The notes under the pieces: generated by a model
Database searches by the model: none
What the model was told of the DNA's origin: nothing
What the model saw: the letters and a program-made list of their open reading frames with translations, nothing else
Made by a program: the position numbers and the translations under genes
Shown here: in pieces, positions 49,501-57,057 of the stretch
How positions within the stretch are numbered: position 1 is the first letter of the stretch
Layout of the letters: every line of letters starts with the position of its first letter
Origin: Pseudomonas fluorescens
GTDB lineage: Bacteria; Pseudomonadota; Gammaproteobacteria; Pseudomonadales; Pseudomonadaceae
Direction: 5' to 3'
NCBI RefSeq assembly: GCF_900636825.1
Contig: NZ_LR134318.1
Location: 2,947,501 to 3,011,500 of the forward strand
Length of the DNA: 64,000 nucleotides

Positions 49501-52223
49501 CCGTAGGCAGTGGCGGCACATTCAGCTTCAACTTGAACACCGCGCAGTTGGACGGCCAGCTGTTGACCGTGCGACTTGTCGATCCGGCCGGCAACCTGTC
49601 GCCCAATGCCAGCCTGACGGCGCCAGATGTCACCGCGCCCGGCGCACCCACTGGCGTCAGCGTCAATGGCAGCGGCACCTTGCTCACCGGTGTCGGCGTG
49701 CCCGGTTCGACCATCAGCGTCCGGGGTGTCGGCGGTGTGGTACTCGGTACCGCCACCGTTGCGGCCAACGGCAGCTTCTCGGTGGTGCTCGCCTCCGCGC
49801 AGATCAACAGCCAGGTGCTCAGCGTCACTCAGGCAGATCCGAGTGGCAACGTGTCGGCAGCGGCGAGCGCAACCGCGCCCGACCTGACGCCGCCCGCTGC
49901 GGCCACGACGCTGTTGGTCGGCGCCGACGGCCTGACCGTCACCGGCACCGGTGAGGCCGGCGCAACCGTGACCATCAAGTCGGCCAGCGGCACGGTGCTT
50001 GGCACCGGCACGGTCAACAACCTCGGCGTGTTCAGCATTGCGCTTAACAGTGCGCAGATCAATGGCGAGAAACTCACCGTCAACCTCAGCGATGCGCGCG
50101 GCAACGTCTCGGTTGCCGCCAATGTCACGGCGCCGGATATCGACGTCAATGCGCCAGTGGTCGCCAGCGATAACCTTGCTGTCGGCGCCGTCACGCTGGC
50201 CCCGGTCACCGCGTCGCAGACGTTCAACGATTCTTTCACTACGCTGCTGGCCGGGTTCTCGAAAACCTTCACCTTCACTGTGGCCGGCGGCACGCAGCTT
50301 GACCCAACCCTGACTTTGACCACCGGCAGCCTGGTTTCCCTGCTCGATGGCGTGGTCTATACCCTGCAGGTTAAAAATGCCAGCGGCAACTGGGTCACCC
50401 TGGACGTCAACGGCAGCGGCGGTCTGCTCGATCTGATTGCCTTGACCGGCCAAGGCGTGCGGGTCGATATCGGCAATCTGCTGTCAGGCGACTACCGGTT
50501 GACAGTGTCGAGCACCGGTATCGGCGTGCTGACCACGGTCAATACGCAGCTGCAACTGGACGTCAGCAGCCTGACCCAGTTCAACGGTATCGCCGGGCCA
50601 GCCGTGACCGGCAACGTCATCACCAACGTCGGCGTCGATGGCACAGCCGACCAGACCGGCCCGGACAACGGCGCGCAATTACAGATCTTCAAGAACGGCG
50701 CCTGGGTCAGTGCCGGGGCTGGCACCACGGTGCAAGGGCTGTACGGCACGCTGACCATCGACGCCAGCGGCAACTACAGTTACAAGCCCAACGGCAGCGT
50801 CAGCAGTGTCGGCAAGGTCGACGTGTTCAACTATCAGTTGGTGCACCCGAACGGCTTGAGCGACACCGCCAATCTGTACGTGCGCATCGACAGCCCGCAA
50901 GCCACCGAAGTGTGGAATGACGCCAACCTCGGCAGCCCGGCGCTGGTGGTTGATGCCACGCCGGACATCGCTTCGACTGACGTAACGCTGGCCAACCGCG
51001 AAGTCACCACCAATTCCAATCTCGGCACGTTCAACGTGCTACTGGGCGGCGGCAGTGGCAACTACAACACCGTAGTTGCCGCAGACACCGTCAGCGACCT
51101 GACTGTGGTGGTCAATTCGAGCAACCTGCTGGCGCTGCTCGGTTCGATGACGGTGGGCCTGTACAAACTCAACACTGCCACCAACCAATACGTGCTGGTC
51201 AAAAGCTACGGTGGCAACGCGTTGCTCAATCTTGGCGGCGGCAACTACGGGATCAAGTTCGATGACCAGACCGCCGGCAGTTATCAAGTGCGGGTGGCGG
51301 TGGGCGGCCTCGGCCTGCTCACCAGCGTCAATACCAGCCTGATCAACGTCGCGACCTACAACAACCAGTTTGTGGTCGGCAGCTACACGCCGGTCTCCGG
51401 CAACCTGCTCACCGACACTGCCGGTGGCGGCGCCGATGTGTTGGGTTCGGTCTACACCTTGCTCAGTGTGCTCGTCGCCGGCAGCTACGTGGCGCCGGGT
51501 TACAACGGCGTTTCGCTGGTCGGCAACTACGGGACTCTGGTGGTCCAGGCCAACGGCAACTACACCTACACGCTCAAGGCCGGGCTGACCGATGCGATCA
51601 TCGGCCAGGAGGACACGTTCACCTATCAGCTCACGCATCCGAACGGCACTGTCGACAGCGCGACGCTGACCATCGATCTGAACAGGGCCGGCGCTTTCGC
51701 GACGACCGCGTTCTCGGCGCTGACCAGCGATGACCTCGGCCTGGCTCATGCGGCTGGCAGCGAGCTGATCCAGGGCACCGACGGCAACGACACCCTCGAC
51801 GGCTCGCACGGCGGCGCCATTTCGCTGCAAGGCGGAGCCGGCGACGACACGCTGATCATCGCCGACCAGCAGTTCACTTCCGTGGATGGCGGCAGCGGCA
51901 CCGACACCCTGCTCTGGGCCGGAGGCGACGTCTCGATCAACCTCGGTGATCTGCAGAGCAAGATCGACAACGTCGAAATCCTCGACCTCAACCATTCCAG
52001 TGCCGTGTCACTGACGCTGAACCTCAGCGACCTGGTGGCGATCACTTCCGCTGACAACAACACACTGCTGATCAAGGGTGACAGCCGTGACAGCGTGCAC
52101 ATGACCGACAGCTGGACCGCCGATGGTACGCAGCAGGCCGACGGCATCGACTATGTTCAATACACGGCGCAGGAGGATCCGAGCCACCACTTGTGGGTGC
52201 AGAACGGCATTCAAGTGGTTTGA
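40506..52223 (+). CDS. BapA/LapF-type giant repetitive adhesin, type I secreted
   Basis: A 3,905-residue protein. The N-terminal BapA-prefix domain (about 1-130, MDNIVIADKASSQLTAQNWG) ends in a hydrophobic 'AWAIAGLGLLGAGGAAAA' segment and a poly-Gly run. Then come 36 tandem Ig-like repeats of about 85 residues (pattern 'L.LSADG..LTGTGEAGATV.V...G..LGTATV...G.F.V.L..AQ.NGQ.L'). Two larger C-terminal adhesin modules and an RTX-like end follow, 'GTDGNDTLDG' and 'LQGGAGDDTL', with the C-terminal secretion signal. No T-A-A-G LapG-type cleavage motif was seen in the N-terminus. Only one Cys was found (residue 1114). The export genes follow directly. It probably mediates biofilm cohesion. Confidence 0.92.
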   Translation: MDNIVIADKASSQLTAQNWGNVNLSQPSVVQIPVKPDQVASTSRSGQDLILNLKSGEQIKITNFFVTSPDGVANDIVFQGDDATLWQARYSAEPFNGFTFDEIGSLDELIAGVGVVEGATSAWAIAGLGLLGAGGAAAATGGGGGGGGGGNGDATPPSPATGLTLSADGRVLSGSGEAGSLVQVRDAAGNLLGSGTVGADGQFQIDLNTPQTNGQPLDVTLTDGAGNVSTPGVITAPDTTAPTAPANLTVSADGTQLGGTGEAGSTIQVRAAGGSLLGSAVVAADGTFSVTLSPAQIGGQPLTVNAVDAAGNISSGATVSAPEIVEPQTPANLGLSSDGSLLSGIARAGTTIEVRAANGDLLGRGTVAADGTFTVTLGSAQANGEVISVVALNSVGAQSPAVTFNAPDITGPVAATDLAVSSDGLSVTGRGEPGSTASVTNAQGTVLGAALVAADGSFTVQLNAAQVDGEALNVQLTDVAANPSPAVTVIAGDLDGLTQPSDIVLSVDGAQMNGRGQVGSTVTVRDANGNVLGSAVVAADGTFTLQLSTPQNNGETLQISASDSAGNTSAPLTYVTPDTQGPAPLTGVTLDSQGETLTGQGEVGAAITVRDPAGTIIGTGTVDIDGNFSVNLTTAQTDAQQLQVIQTDADGNPSAPVNVTAPDLTTPVAVSDVDISANGAVVTGAGQPGATVTVIGAGDVVLGTAVVGSDGRFEINLSSPQTNGQNLSVVQADASTSPSPAVPVEAPDIQAPAAPANLALDATGSTLTGTGEPGATVSVKDLAGNTLGTAIVDGNGGFSVALNSPQTNGQPLQVSQSDGVNVSPNAPLTAADTTAPLAPDNLALNNNGVTLTGTGQAGSTVTVTAPDGSVLGTALVASDGSFTVNLSPAQLDGQVLSVIQTDASTLPSPVTPVTAPDITAPPVPSGLDIDPAGATVTGTTQPNNTVQVLDADGNVIGTATADGTGAFTVNLDTAQTNGEALQVVVSDGTNESLPGTVNAPDETPPAPVSDLALNPAGNQVSGLAEPGTTVTVSIAGGGLVLGTATAGADGRFVVTLDPPAEPGGNLEVISTDRGGNDSPAVPLAGLDGSQVATPTDLVLNADGFTLTGAGTPGCTVTVSNSNGDVLGSGLINSFGRFTLLLSAKQINAQTLQVTATSPDGDVSIPGTVTAADGTPPEAVTDLLLNANGSAMTGRGEAGATVTVTDSNGTVLGTALVASNGTFSLTLTPAQLNGQTLTAIQSDAAGNPSQPASIIATDLQPPAAATGVTINDVGTVVKGQGEAGSTVTVRDAAGNVLATGVVDQSGNFQVTLPNAQNTGETLQVTLSDANGNTSTATGVLTVDGTPPAAVQNPLISADGATLTGTGEVGATVNVTNASGTILGSAVVGANGSFSVTLAPAPTNGEALAISQTDPAGNVSPSTSLNAPDISPPAALTQVAVNADGVTVTGHGEPGATVSVRSADGTVLGTAQVGSSGAFSVTLSTPQLNAEVLTVTQEDPPGNVSTAVEVISVDLTPPAIPSGLTLNAAGVQLAGNAEAGSTVTVRDSQGNLLGTTTAAANGTFQLTLNTAQANGQSLNVTATDAAGNPSAPAIVNAADTTAPVAANNLAVSANGATLTGTGEIGASVEVRDAGGALLGTATVGNNGSFSISLSPAAVAGSMLAVVQVDAAGNTGPATPVTAPGNLAESAPTNLALSADGLTLTGSATAGSTVSIRNASGVVLGTAVVAANGTFSVTLNAAQINGEQLSAVATSSTGVNSSPADYTAADIAAPTALSELSLAPNGTTLTGRGEAGATVTVLGTGGAILGSAVVAANGTFSVTLNPAQTSGQTLSLSQADGAGNESNSVNLVAPDLLAPAAPAGLAVSSDGVVLSGTGEAGTTVNIYNAAGTLVGTGTVSIDGTFAVTLTTPQANGEALTVSLTDAAGNTSTATPFTSVDSTPPAAVSQLGISGDGATLTGRGEPGAQVRVIDSDGNVLGTALVSPTGTFTLTLTPALTNAEVINVVQADVTGNDSPAVSLTTPDFTPPDPLANVDINSSGALVTGTGEPGATVTVRDANGTLLGTSVVLADGSFSVTLNPPQINEQILNVQQADPPGNVSAPVPVTAPDLTPPATPENLQINVPGDVLTGRGEVGAEVSVTLADGTVLGTGTVGNDGLFQITLVPAQTNGEAIFVELADAAGNTSPAGTLVAVDSTPPAALTDVAIDTNGSVITGAGAAGFQVVVTNAVGTILGTGTVAADGSFSVTLSQPLLNGEALSVIQRDAAGNPSPVAPVTAPDATAPAAPTGLQLTSDGLTLTGNGEAGATVRVVNATGTVLGSAIVAANGSFSVTLNPPQVNGELLSVNQTDLASNISPTAPLQAGDTTVPLEVADLIVSQDGLTVTGTGEPGAIVTVRDGAVVLGTVTVSANGSFNVTLSAAQIDGRTLSVVQADAKNNLSEPALVDAPDSTAPLTPTVTSLAADGILLAGTAEAGSTVTVLSATGTVLGTTVALADGTYTLELDPPQTNGEVLSVIATDEALNASPELLYPVDDSTAPDAVTGLTISGDLTQLAGRGEAGASIEVTDALGNLVGTATVAANGTFVVDLPPGITAGQVLTVNQTDLANNVSDDAILNVPAVPAPDAPDNLLLSADGVTLTGTAAIGTTINVFAPDNSLIGTAITGPDGTFSVVLTPAQTNGQSLEVTANTALGGASLPTGITAGDTSAPAPLSDLAVNASGTLVTGRGEVGAKVTITSAGGVLLGEAVVGANGTFSAQLNAPQVSGQQLNATQTDAANNISPTLPVTAPDSTAPAAPTALVLGGAGLVLNGLGEAGALVTVRGAGGTVLGTATVAANGTFSVTLSSAQLNGQQLVVSQSDAAGNVSPSTNLSVADTTAPAALSNVALSGTGLAVSGSGEAGATVSVTNAAGTVLGTAVVNAGGTFTVQLSSAQLNGQQLNVQQADPTGNLSPVFNLTATDTQAPVAASGLALAANGLTLSGTGEAGATVNVYGPGGALLGTATVGSGGTFSFNLNTAQLDGQLLTVRLVDPAGNLSPNASLTAPDVTAPGAPTGVSVNGSGTLLTGVGVPGSTISVRGVGGVVLGTATVAANGSFSVVLASAQINSQVLSVTQADPSGNVSAAASATAPDLTPPAAATTLLVGADGLTVTGTGEAGATVTIKSASGTVLGTGTVNNLGVFSIALNSAQINGEKLTVNLSDARGNVSVAANVTAPDIDVNAPVVASDNLAVGAVTLAPVTASQTFNDSFTTLLAGFSKTFTFTVAGGTQLDPTLTLTTGSLVSLLDGVVYTLQVKNASGNWVTLDVNGSGGLLDLIALTGQGVRVDIGNLLSGDYRLTVSSTGIGVLTTVNTQLQLDVSSLTQFNGIAGPAVTGNVITNVGVDGTADQTGPDNGAQLQIFKNGAWVSAGAGTTVQGLYGTLTIDASGNYSYKPNGSVSSVGKVDVFNYQLVHPNGLSDTANLYVRIDSPQATEVWNDANLGSPALVVDATPDIASTDVTLANREVTTNSNLGTFNVLLGGGSGNYNTVVAADTVSDLTVVVNSSNLLALLGSMTVGLYKLNTATNQYVLVKSYGGNALLNLGGGNYGIKFDDQTAGSYQVRVAVGGLGLLTSVNTSLINVATYNNQFVVGSYTPVSGNLLTDTAGGGADVLGSVYTLLSVLVAGSYVAPGYNGVSLVGNYGTLVVQANGNYTYTLKAGLTDAIIGQEDTFTYQLTHPNGTVDSATLTIDLNRAGAFATTAFSALTSDDLGLAHAAGSELIQGTDGNDTLDGSHGGAISLQGGAGDDTLIIADQQFTSVDGGSGTDTLLWAGGDVSINLGDLQSKIDNVEILDLNHSSAVSLTLNLSDLVAITSADNNTLLIKGDSRDSVHMTDSWTADGTQQADGIDYVQYTAQEDPSHHLWVQNGIQVV
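40972..50150 (+). repeat. 36 tandem coding repeats of about 255 bp
   Basis: Counting each 'P.A...L..S.DG..LTG.GE.GA' unit gives 36 copies, with 255-bp average spacing. Copies are diverged from each other, so this is an old array and not a recent expansion. The period also creates long antisense open frames that are not genes. Confidence 0.88.
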
Positions 52224-52268
52224 AACAAGACATCAACAACGTCCGTCTCTCAACAGTAAGGGAAGTCT

Positions 52269-53705
52269 GTGGAGTCAGTTTTTCGCCAGAAATGGCCGGT
52301 GGTCTTGCTGACCATCGGCCTCTACCCCGCTTTCACCGTCGGCGTTCGCGCCGACGACAACCTCGACAGCAGCTTGCGCAGCATCAGCCCGTCGCAACTG
52401 CAACAACCGGCAGGCGATGGCGTCCGTCAGCGCCCTGCCCCGGCTTCGAAGGCCTCCGCCGATGCGCAGGCGTTGGGCCTGGAACAAGCCGTGCGGCTGG
52501 CCGTGGACTGGCATCCGCGGATCGGCGAGGCCATTGGCACGCTGTTCCAGCAAGGCGAAGGCGTCAACGTCGCCGAATCCGGTTACTACCCGCAAGTCAC
52601 CGGCGGCATCAAGGGCGGTTACACCAGCGGTTACGGCAGCGATGCCGGCAGCCAGTCAGTGAATATTTCGCTCAAGCAGATGCTCTACGACTTCGGCAAG
52701 GTTTCCAGTGCGGTTGATGCTGCCCGCGCCCGGGTGGCGCGCAGTCAGGCCGGGATTCTGCTGGCAATCGACGATGTTGCCCGCGACACCGCCAAGGCCT
52801 ACATCGAAGTGCAGCGCTATCAACGTCTGCTCGACGTCGCCCGCGAGCAGATTCAAGGTATCGGCGGCATCGTCGACCTGGCCAGGCAACGCAACGACAT
52901 GGGCGCCAGCACCCGTTCCGATGTGGTCCAGGCGCAATCCCGCGCCGAAGGCGCCACCGCTACGTTGCAGGAATTCAAGGCGCAGTACGCGCGCTGGCAG
53001 GCCACTTTGACCAGCCTGCTCGGACGGCGCACGCCGCCCGCGGTCAGCGAAGCGCCAGCGCCGACGCTGAGTCAGGCCTGCGATGCTTCGCAGATCTCCG
53101 ATGCCCTGCCCGCGGTTCTGCAAGCAGCTGCGCAACGCACCCAGGCCCAGGCGGAACTGGCGCAGGCCAAGGCGGAAGCCTACCCGACCCTGTCGCTGCA
53201 ACCGTCGGTCAATCAATACCTGGACGACCATTACGACGATCAGAACTCGCGGGCCGATCGCACCCAGGTCGGGATCTTCCTCAACCTCGAAGTGCCGATT
53301 TATCAGGGCGGCGCCATCAGCGCCCGCAGCCGCGCCGCTGGTCACGCTCTGACCGCAGCGGACTCAGCCGAAGACTTCGCCCGCCTGCAAGCACGTCAGG
53401 GGCTGGATGAAGCCCAGGCGCAGACGTCAGGGCTGAACCGCCGGCTGCGCTCGCTGGAATTTCGCCAGACCAGCATCACCGAGGCGCGCATGTTGTATGG
53501 CCGCCAATACCTGGAATTGGGCACGCGGCCGCTGCTGGACTTGCTCAATGCCGAACAGGAAATCCACCAGTCGCGCTTCGATCTGGTCAACACCCAGGCC
53601 GACCTGCAACGCCTGCAGATCGACTGTTTCTACAACAGCGGTGCGATTCGCCGGGTTTTCGGCATCGACCACAGCGCCATCCAGAATGTCGAGATCCTGC
53701 CATGA
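52269..53705 (+). CDS. TolC-family outer-membrane channel of type I secretion
   Basis: A 478-residue protein starting at GTG 52269 after TAAGGGAAG. A signal peptide is present ('VVLLTIGLYPAFTVGVRA'). Two TolC-type repeats follow, with 'LEQAVRLAVDWHPRIGEAIG' and 'QAEAYPTLSLQPSVNQYL'-like helices and strand regions. It is LapE/AggA-like in length and place. It begins 45 bases after the adhesin stop and overlaps the ABC gene by ATGA. It should form the outer-membrane exit for the adhesin. Confidence 0.88.
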   Translation: MESVFRQKWPVVLLTIGLYPAFTVGVRADDNLDSSLRSISPSQLQQPAGDGVRQRPAPASKASADAQALGLEQAVRLAVDWHPRIGEAIGTLFQQGEGVNVAESGYYPQVTGGIKGGYTSGYGSDAGSQSVNISLKQMLYDFGKVSSAVDAARARVARSQAGILLAIDDVARDTAKAYIEVQRYQRLLDVAREQIQGIGGIVDLARQRNDMGASTRSDVVQAQSRAEGATATLQEFKAQYARWQATLTSLLGRRTPPAVSEAPAPTLSQACDASQISDALPAVLQAAAQRTQAQAELAQAKAEAYPTLSLQPSVNQYLDDHYDDQNSRADRTQVGIFLNLEVPIYQGGAISARSRAAGHALTAADSAEDFARLQARQGLDEAQAQTSGLNRRLRSLEFRQTSITEARMLYGRQYLELGTRPLLDLLNAEQEIHQSRFDLVNTQADLQRLQIDCFYNSGAIRRVFGIDHSAIQNVEILP

Positions 53706-55864
53706 CCGACGCCAGCATCACTATCCCGGAACCCGTCGCTGCCGAAACGCGTGAAGATTACTCGCCGTGGCTGGAGGCAGTACTCAAGGTTGCGCGCCAT
53801 TATCGCCTCGACGTTTCCCCGGAAAGCGTACGTCTGGCGTCGGTACACAGCGAAGGCCGTGTCGAAGAAGTGGTCCGGCACATGGCGCGCCAGGCCGGTT
53901 TAAGCGTGAAGTTCGCGGCGTTCGACAACAAAAGCCTGAGCCGTTGGCGCACACCGCTGGTGGTGCAACTGCGCGATGGTCAGGTCGGCGTGCTCGAAAG
54001 CATCGGCGAGACTGGCGAGCTGGGAATCTGCTTCAGTGGCGACCAAGGCTTGCAGAGTCGCATGGACCCCGCTGCTCTCGCCGGGCAGGCCCTGCGCACG
54101 GTGATTTTGCGCCCGACTCAGCCTGTTTCCGACGTGCGCACCAACGACTACATCAAGCCCTACGACGAGCACTGGTTCCGCCGTATCGTGCTCACCGACC
54201 TGCGGCCCTACACCCAAGTGATGATCGCCTCGCTGGTGGCCAACCTACTGGGGATGGCCGGGGTGCTGTTTTCCATGCAGGTATACGACCGGGTGATTCC
54301 CGCCGAGTCGTTGCCAACACTGTACGTGTTGTTCGGCGGCGTGATGCTCGCCCTGCTGTTTGATTTTGTCATGCGCATTCTGCGGCTGCGCATCACCGAT
54401 GTGCTGGGCAAACGCGCTGACTTGCGGGTTTCCGATCTTGTATTCGGCCATGCCTTGCGCCTGCGCAATTCTGCCCGGCCGAAATCCACCGGCTCGTTCA
54501 TTTCGCAGCTGAGAGAACTGGAACAGATCCGCGACCTGATCACCTCCAGCACCGCCACGGCACTGGCCGACATGCCGTTCTTCCTGCTGTTTCTGCTGGT
54601 GTTCTATTTGATCGGCGGGCCGCTGGTGCTGATCCCACTGGTGGCGCTGGTGTTCATGTTGCTGCCGGGTATCGTCGCGCAACCGCGTCTGGCCAGACTG
54701 GCGAACGCCTCGATGCGCGAAGCCGCGCTGCGCAACGCCATGTTGGTTGAAAGTATTCAGGGCCTCGACGACATCAAGGCGCTGCAGGCCGAGCAGCGCT
54801 TCCAGCAACAATGGAATCAGTACAACGCCGCCTCGGCGGACAGCAGCCTGCGTTTGCGTACGCTGACCAATAGCCTGGTGGCCTGGACGCAGAACGTGCA
54901 AGGCGGGGTCTTCGCCGTAGTGATCGTGTTCGGCGCGCCGATGGTGATTGCCGGTGACCTGACCACTGGCAGCCTGGTCGCGGCGTCGATTCTGTCATCG
55001 CGGATGATGGGGCCGATGGCGCAACTGACCCACGTCCTCACCCGTTGGCAGCAGGCCAAAGTTGCACTCGAAGGCTTGAACCGGATCATGCAGATGCCGG
55101 TGGATCATCCCGAAGGCAGTCAGCGTGTACACCTGCCGGCCATTCGCGGCGACTACCGAATGCGCCAGGCGAGTTTCCGCTACAGCGAAGAATCGGCCCC
55201 GGCGCTCAACGCCATCGACGTGACCATTCGCCCCGGCGAGCGCATCGCCCTGCTCGGCCGCAACGGCGCCGGCAAATCGACGTTGCTCCAGGCCTTGGGC
55301 GGTGCGATGGATCTGAGCAGCGGTGAAACCACGCTGGACGGCATCGCCATGGCGCATCTGGATCCGGCCGACCTGCGCCGCGATGTCGGCCTGCTGTCGC
55401 AACAGGCGCGGCTGTTTCACGGCACCCTGCGCGACAACATCACCCTCGGCGCCGGTCAGGCCAGTGATCAGGAAATCATCGCCGCGCTGAACGTCACCGG
55501 TGCGCTGGATTTTGTCCGGCAATTGCCCAAGGGCATGGACCACTTGGTGCTTGAAGGTGGATTGGGCCTGTCGGGCGGTCAGCGCCAGAGCCTCTTGCTT
55601 TCGCGGTTGTTGCTCCGCCTGCCACAAGTGCTGTTGCTCGACGAACCGACGGCTGCGCTGGATGACGTCACCGAACGTCTGCTGCTGGAAAAACTAGCGA
55701 CGTGGACCCAGGGCCGAACGCTGGTGGTCGCCACGCACCGGGTCAGTGTGTTGCAACTGGTCGAGCGGATCATCGTCCTCGACAACGGGCGCATCGTTAT
55801 TGATGACCATCGCGACGCGGCCCTGGCACGGCTGCGTGCACCGGGCAAAGGAGTGGCGGTATGA
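53702..55864 (+). CDS. Type I secretion ABC transporter (LapB-like)
   Basis: A 720-residue permease-ATPase. The N-terminal 130 residues are a C39-like domain without the catalytic Cys, as in RTX adhesin exporters that do not cut a leader. Six TM helices follow (about 165-440). The ATPase has Walker A 'LGRNGAGKST', signature 'LGLSGGQRQ', Walker B 'QVLLLDEPTAALDD' and H-loop 'ATHR'. ATGA overlaps on both sides indicate tight coupling with the channel and the adaptor. Its substrate is almost certainly the adjacent adhesin. Confidence 0.92.
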   Translation: MTDASITIPEPVAAETREDYSPWLEAVLKVARHYRLDVSPESVRLASVHSEGRVEEVVRHMARQAGLSVKFAAFDNKSLSRWRTPLVVQLRDGQVGVLESIGETGELGICFSGDQGLQSRMDPAALAGQALRTVILRPTQPVSDVRTNDYIKPYDEHWFRRIVLTDLRPYTQVMIASLVANLLGMAGVLFSMQVYDRVIPAESLPTLYVLFGGVMLALLFDFVMRILRLRITDVLGKRADLRVSDLVFGHALRLRNSARPKSTGSFISQLRELEQIRDLITSSTATALADMPFFLLFLLVFYLIGGPLVLIPLVALVFMLLPGIVAQPRLARLANASMREAALRNAMLVESIQGLDDIKALQAEQRFQQQWNQYNAASADSSLRLRTLTNSLVAWTQNVQGGVFAVVIVFGAPMVIAGDLTTGSLVAASILSSRMMGPMAQLTHVLTRWQQAKVALEGLNRIMQMPVDHPEGSQRVHLPAIRGDYRMRQASFRYSEESAPALNAIDVTIRPGERIALLGRNGAGKSTLLQALGGAMDLSSGETTLDGIAMAHLDPADLRRDVGLLSQQARLFHGTLRDNITLGAGQASDQEIIAALNVTGALDFVRQLPKGMDHLVLEGGLGLSGGQRQSLLLSRLLLRLPQVLLLDEPTAALDDVTERLLLEKLATWTQGRTLVVATHRVSVLQLVERIIVLDNGRIVIDDHRDAALARLRAPGKGVAV

Positions 55865-57057
55865 AGCCGATGATGACGGACGTGCCGGATCCGATGTCCT
55901 ACCTCGACGGCCGCGATGAGCGTGCGCTTGCCGGCGGCGCCAAAGTGATCTGGGGTTGCGCGCTGATGCTCGCCTGCTTCGTCGCGTGGGCGGCGTGGTT
56001 TGAAGTCGTTGAAGTCTCCACCGGCACCGGCAAAGTGGTGCCCAGTTCCCGAGAGCAAGTCATTCAGTCGATGGAGGGCGGCATCCTTGAACAGCTCAAT
56101 GTCAGCGAAGGCGCATTGGTCGAGCGCGGCCAGATCCTCGCCCAACTGGATCCGGTGAAGAACCAGTCCAATGTCGGTGAAAGCGCGGCCAAATACCGTG
56201 CGGCACTGGCCAGCGTCAATCGCCTGCAAGCGGAAGTCAGCGAAAACCCGCTGACGTTCGATCCGTCGCTGCAAGAGTTTCCCGATCTGATCCGCGCCGA
56301 AACCGAGCTTTACCAGACCCGGCGCAAGGGGCTGGCGGAAACCCTCGATGGGATTCAGAGCTCGTTGAAACTGGTGCGCAGTGAACTGGCGATTACCGAG
56401 AATCTGGCGAAGATCGGCGCGTCGAGCCGAGTCGAAGTCCTGCGCCTGACTCGCCAGCGTTCGGAGCTGGAATTGAAGGCCACCGAAGCGCGCTCCGATT
56501 ACATGGTCCGCGCCCGCGAAGACTTGGCCAAGGCCAACGCCGAGGCGCAGATGCTCGAAGCGGTGATCCGTGGCCGTACCGACTCGCTGTCACGCCTGAC
56601 CCTACGCTCGCCGGTGCGCGGGATCGTCAAGGACATCGAAGTCAGCACGATTGGAGGCGTGATCGCGCCCAACGGCCAAGTCATGCAGATCGTGCCGCTG
56701 GATGAGCAATTGCTGATCGAGACTCGCATCTCGCCGCGCGACATCGCGTTCATTCACCCCGGCCAGGCGGCGAAAGTGAAAATCACGGCCTACGACTACT
56801 CGATCTACGGCAGCCTCGACGGCGAAGTGGTGACGATCTCGCCGGACACGATCCAGGACGAAGCCAAGCCGGAGATTTTCTATTACCGCGTGTTCATCCG
56901 CACCGCTTCGGATGAACTGCGCAACAAGGCCGGCAAACGCTTCGCAATCGTCCCCGGGATGATCGCTACGGTGGACATTCGCACCGGCGAAAAAACCGTG
57001 CTGGATTACCTGATCAAGCCGCTCAACCGCGCCCGCGAAGCGTTGCGCGAACGCTGA
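55861..57057 (+). CDS. HlyD-family periplasmic adaptor (LapC-like)
   Basis: A 398-residue membrane-fusion protein. One TM segment near 26-48 ('VIWGCALMLACFVAWAAWF'). A biotinyl/lipoyl-like half ('SMEGGILEQLNVSEGALVER') precedes a coiled coil (about 110-230) and the second half ('LRSPVRGIVKDIEVSTIGGV'), ending in a beta-barrel. It completes the three-part exporter. The stop is immediately followed by the stop of the convergent protease gene, with no intergenic base. Confidence 0.9.
   Translation: MKPMMTDVPDPMSYLDGRDERALAGGAKVIWGCALMLACFVAWAAWFEVVEVSTGTGKVVPSSREQVIQSMEGGILEQLNVSEGALVERGQILAQLDPVKNQSNVGESAAKYRAALASVNRLQAEVSENPLTFDPSLQEFPDLIRAETELYQTRRKGLAETLDGIQSSLKLVRSELAITENLAKIGASSRVEVLRLTRQRSELELKATEARSDYMVRAREDLAKANAEAQMLEAVIRGRTDSLSRLTLRSPVRGIVKDIEVSTIGGVIAPNGQVMQIVPLDEQLLIETRISPRDIAFIHPGQAAKVKITAYDYSIYGSLDGEVVTISPDTIQDEAKPEIFYYRVFIRTASDELRNKAGKRFAIVPGMIATVDIRTGEKTVLDYLIKPLNRAREALRER

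Noticed and set aside
40972..50150. Regular repeats considered as CRISPR or satellite
   Set aside because: The period is 255 bp, in frame, and codes for diverged Ig-like domains.
47778..50453. Long antisense open frame (891 codons) inside the adhesin
   Set aside because: GC-rich periodic repeats suppress stop codons on the other strand; the product is repetitive, without family features, and mirrors the 255-bp period.
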